Of a DNA stretch of 64,000 bases, positions 63,765 through 64,000 are shown piece after piece. The stretch is from Pararhizobium sp. (GTDB taxonomy: Bacteria; Pseudomonadota; Alphaproteobacteria; Rhizobiales; Rhizobiaceae), in NCBI GenBank assembly GCA_030655075.1, contig JAURWE010000058.1:1-64000 (forward strand), written 5' to 3'. A program made the translations under genes and the position numbers. Below the pieces are notes generated by a model that was given only the letters and a program-made list of their open reading frames with translations, was not told where the DNA came from and ran no database searches. How positions within the stretch are numbered: position 1 is the first letter of the stretch; each line of letters starts with the position of its first letter.

Positions 63765-64000
63765 TTGACAAAAACCATTATCGATTTGAAAAAAGCCGAC
63801 TTGACGCTCGGTCAGGCCGCCGCCTCGGTTCATGTTCTCAAGGGCATGGACCTGAAAATCGAGACGGGTGAATCGATCGGCATCGTCGGCCCGTCGGGCT
63901 CGGGGAAGTCGACGCTGCTCATGGTTCTCGCCGGTCTGGAACGCCTGGACAGCGGTGAAATCCACATAGCCGGCACGGCCTTGCACACATTGGGCGAAGA
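63765..64000 (+). CDS. ABC transporter ATP-binding protein (YbbA/LolD-like), truncated by the window edge
   Basis: The first 78 residues are visible. The start is probably TTG 63765 (LTKTIIDLKKADLTLGQAAASVHVLKGMDL), with AGGGC upstream. Walker A GPSGSGKSTLL lies at about residues 45-55, followed by VLAGLERLDSGEI. This is the MacB/LolD/YbbA group; together with the divergent tesA-like gene the YbbA assignment is most likely. The permease should lie to the right, outside the window. Confidence 0.85.
   Translation, partial: MTKTIIDLKKADLTLGQAAASVHVLKGMDLKIETGESIGIVGPSGSGKSTLLMVLAGLERLDSGEIHIAGTALHTLGE

Overview
The window is a gene-dense, GC-rich stretch of bacterial chromosome. It looks like core genome of an alphaproteobacterium of the order Hyphomicrobiales, most likely family Rhizobiaceae (Rhizobium, Agrobacterium, Sinorhizobium or a close relative). 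The evidence is the linked order mdh-sucCDAB-...-lpdA, sdhCDAB, atpHAGDC, and divergent tsaD-gpsA / hemC-hemD-mic60-hemY, plus an AtpD with an Ala/Lys/Pro-rich N-terminal extension, an Omp19-like lipoprotein and an IalB-like protein. I found no rRNA, tRNA, insertion sequence, phage gene or CRISPR array.

Layout. 1-3.1 kb: the 5' part of metH (runs off the left edge) behind a 20-bp perfect palindrome, a HbpS/UPF0303-like gene and a ROK sugar kinase. 3.2-8.5 kb: the F1 ATP synthase operon atpHAGDC (minus), closed by a clear intrinsic terminator. 8.8-16.7 kb: a small membrane protein, priA, a fructose-6-phosphate aldolase/transaldolase with terminator, an orphan AAA ATPase, an acyltransferase, xerC and a TraB/GumN-like protein. 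16.7-29.0 kb: a long minus-strand TCA operon, mdh-sucC-sucD-sucA-sucB, followed without a break by MAPEG, VOC, LysE, secreted-protein and SDR genes, then lpdA (the E3 of the 2-oxoglutarate dehydrogenase) and a DUF2867 gene. 29.2-35.3 kb: zapE, an Omp19-like lipoprotein, msrA and sdhCDAB. 35.6-39.5 kb: a small secreted protein, then tsaD-gpsA-YciI-EVE-methyltransferase on the minus strand. 39.6-45.5 kb: the plus-strand heme/envelope cluster hemC-hemD-mic60-hemY-terB-like-glutamine amidotransferase. 45.5-64 kb: an MFS exporter, yggT, ppa, a secreted protein, GNAT, typA, an M3 peptidase, LysE / marR-MFS, argG, LysE, rlmN, an IalB-like protein, an ECF sigma factor, a YkvA-like protein, phhB, a low-molecular-weight tyrosine phosphatase, thpR, a TesA-like arylesterase and the 5' end of a YbbA-like ABC ATPase (runs off the right edge).

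Together the genes supply central energy metabolism: TCA cycle from 2-oxoglutarate through succinate to malate/oxaloacetate, complex II and the ATP synthase. They also cover tetrapyrrole synthesis, one-carbon and arginine synthesis, and RNA/translation maintenance.

I see no complete novel multi-gene system. The points most worth a second look are regulatory or architectural: operator-like dyads before metH, mdh, sdhC and a GNAT gene; strong stem-loops between sucD and sucA; five accessory genes lodged between sucB and lpdA; the AtpD tail; an ECF sigma gene without an adjacent anti-sigma gene; and the Mic60-HemY cluster with its two attached downstream genes. All assignments were made by reading motifs and gene order; no database search was run.
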